64,000 nucleotides of DNA. Source: Globodera rostochiensis (Eukaryota > Nematoda > Chromadorea > Rhabditida > Heteroderidae). The stretch spans positions 2,170,001 to 2,234,000 of the forward strand of contig JAEVLN010000004.1 in NCBI GenBank assembly GCA_018350325.1, given 5' to 3'. Positions 62,562 to 64,000 of the stretch are shown in pieces. How positions within the stretch are numbered: the first letter of the stretch is position 1; every line of letters starts with the position of its first letter. The notes below the pieces were generated by a model. That model saw nothing but the letters and a program-made list of their open reading frames with translations, did no database searches and had not been told where the DNA came from. The position numbers and the translations under genes were made by a program.

Positions 62562-64000
<1,439 letters not shown>

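Overview
The window reads as nuclear DNA of a nematode, most likely a clade IV plant-parasitic species of the cyst-nematode type. This is inferred. Genes are broken into many small exons by mostly short introns (about 45-120 bp). At least six introns use a GC donor instead of GT, and intergenic DNA is full of long G/C homopolymer runs. The conserved genes are typical animal genes: integrin alpha, mucin-type GalNAc-transferases, LASP, Ral, CDK1. There are no bacterial operons, CRISPR arrays or phage features. All gene models were assembled by hand from reading frames, splice signals and family knowledge, so exon edges are provisional.

Left part (1-19 kb, mostly minus strand): a Gln-rich protein running off the left edge; a small single-pass membrane protein with a Pro/Gln/Tyr-rich tail; two paralogous polypeptide GalNAc-transferases (4.9-10.0 and 12.3-15.6 kb) on either side of DENR (10.4-11.5 kb); and phosphatidylserine synthase (16.5-18.9 kb). 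A plus-strand RING-like gene (5.7-7.6 kb) lies inside an intron of the first GalNAc-transferase.

Middle (19-37 kb): about 5 kb of low-complexity intergenic DNA; a complete integrin alpha gene (24.0-31.9 kb, plus) whose introns are swollen by at least five different minisatellites and which carries two apparent lesions; then 2.7 kb of G/C-rich spacer and a LASP (LIM + nebulin repeats + SH3) gene.

Right part (37-64 kb): ESS2 (plus) facing TTC4 (minus), CDK1 (minus), a C2H2 zinc-finger gene (plus) lying between two ~345 bp direct repeats, a UBE2D-like E2 (plus), glucose-6-phosphate isomerase (minus), an arrestin-domain protein (minus), two related genes that share a C-terminal half but differ at the N-terminus (coiled coil versus BTB/T1), and Ral GTPase (minus). 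The two related genes came from a segmental duplication that also left a broken BTB fragment and lies next to a foldback element.

Most genes are unrelated housekeeping functions. The more unusual features are the nested gene, the paralogue pairs with patchy near-identity, the duplicated promoter region around the zinc-finger gene, the chimeric BTB/coiled-coil pair, the GC-AG introns and the intronic minisatellites that share a CCCGGG core.
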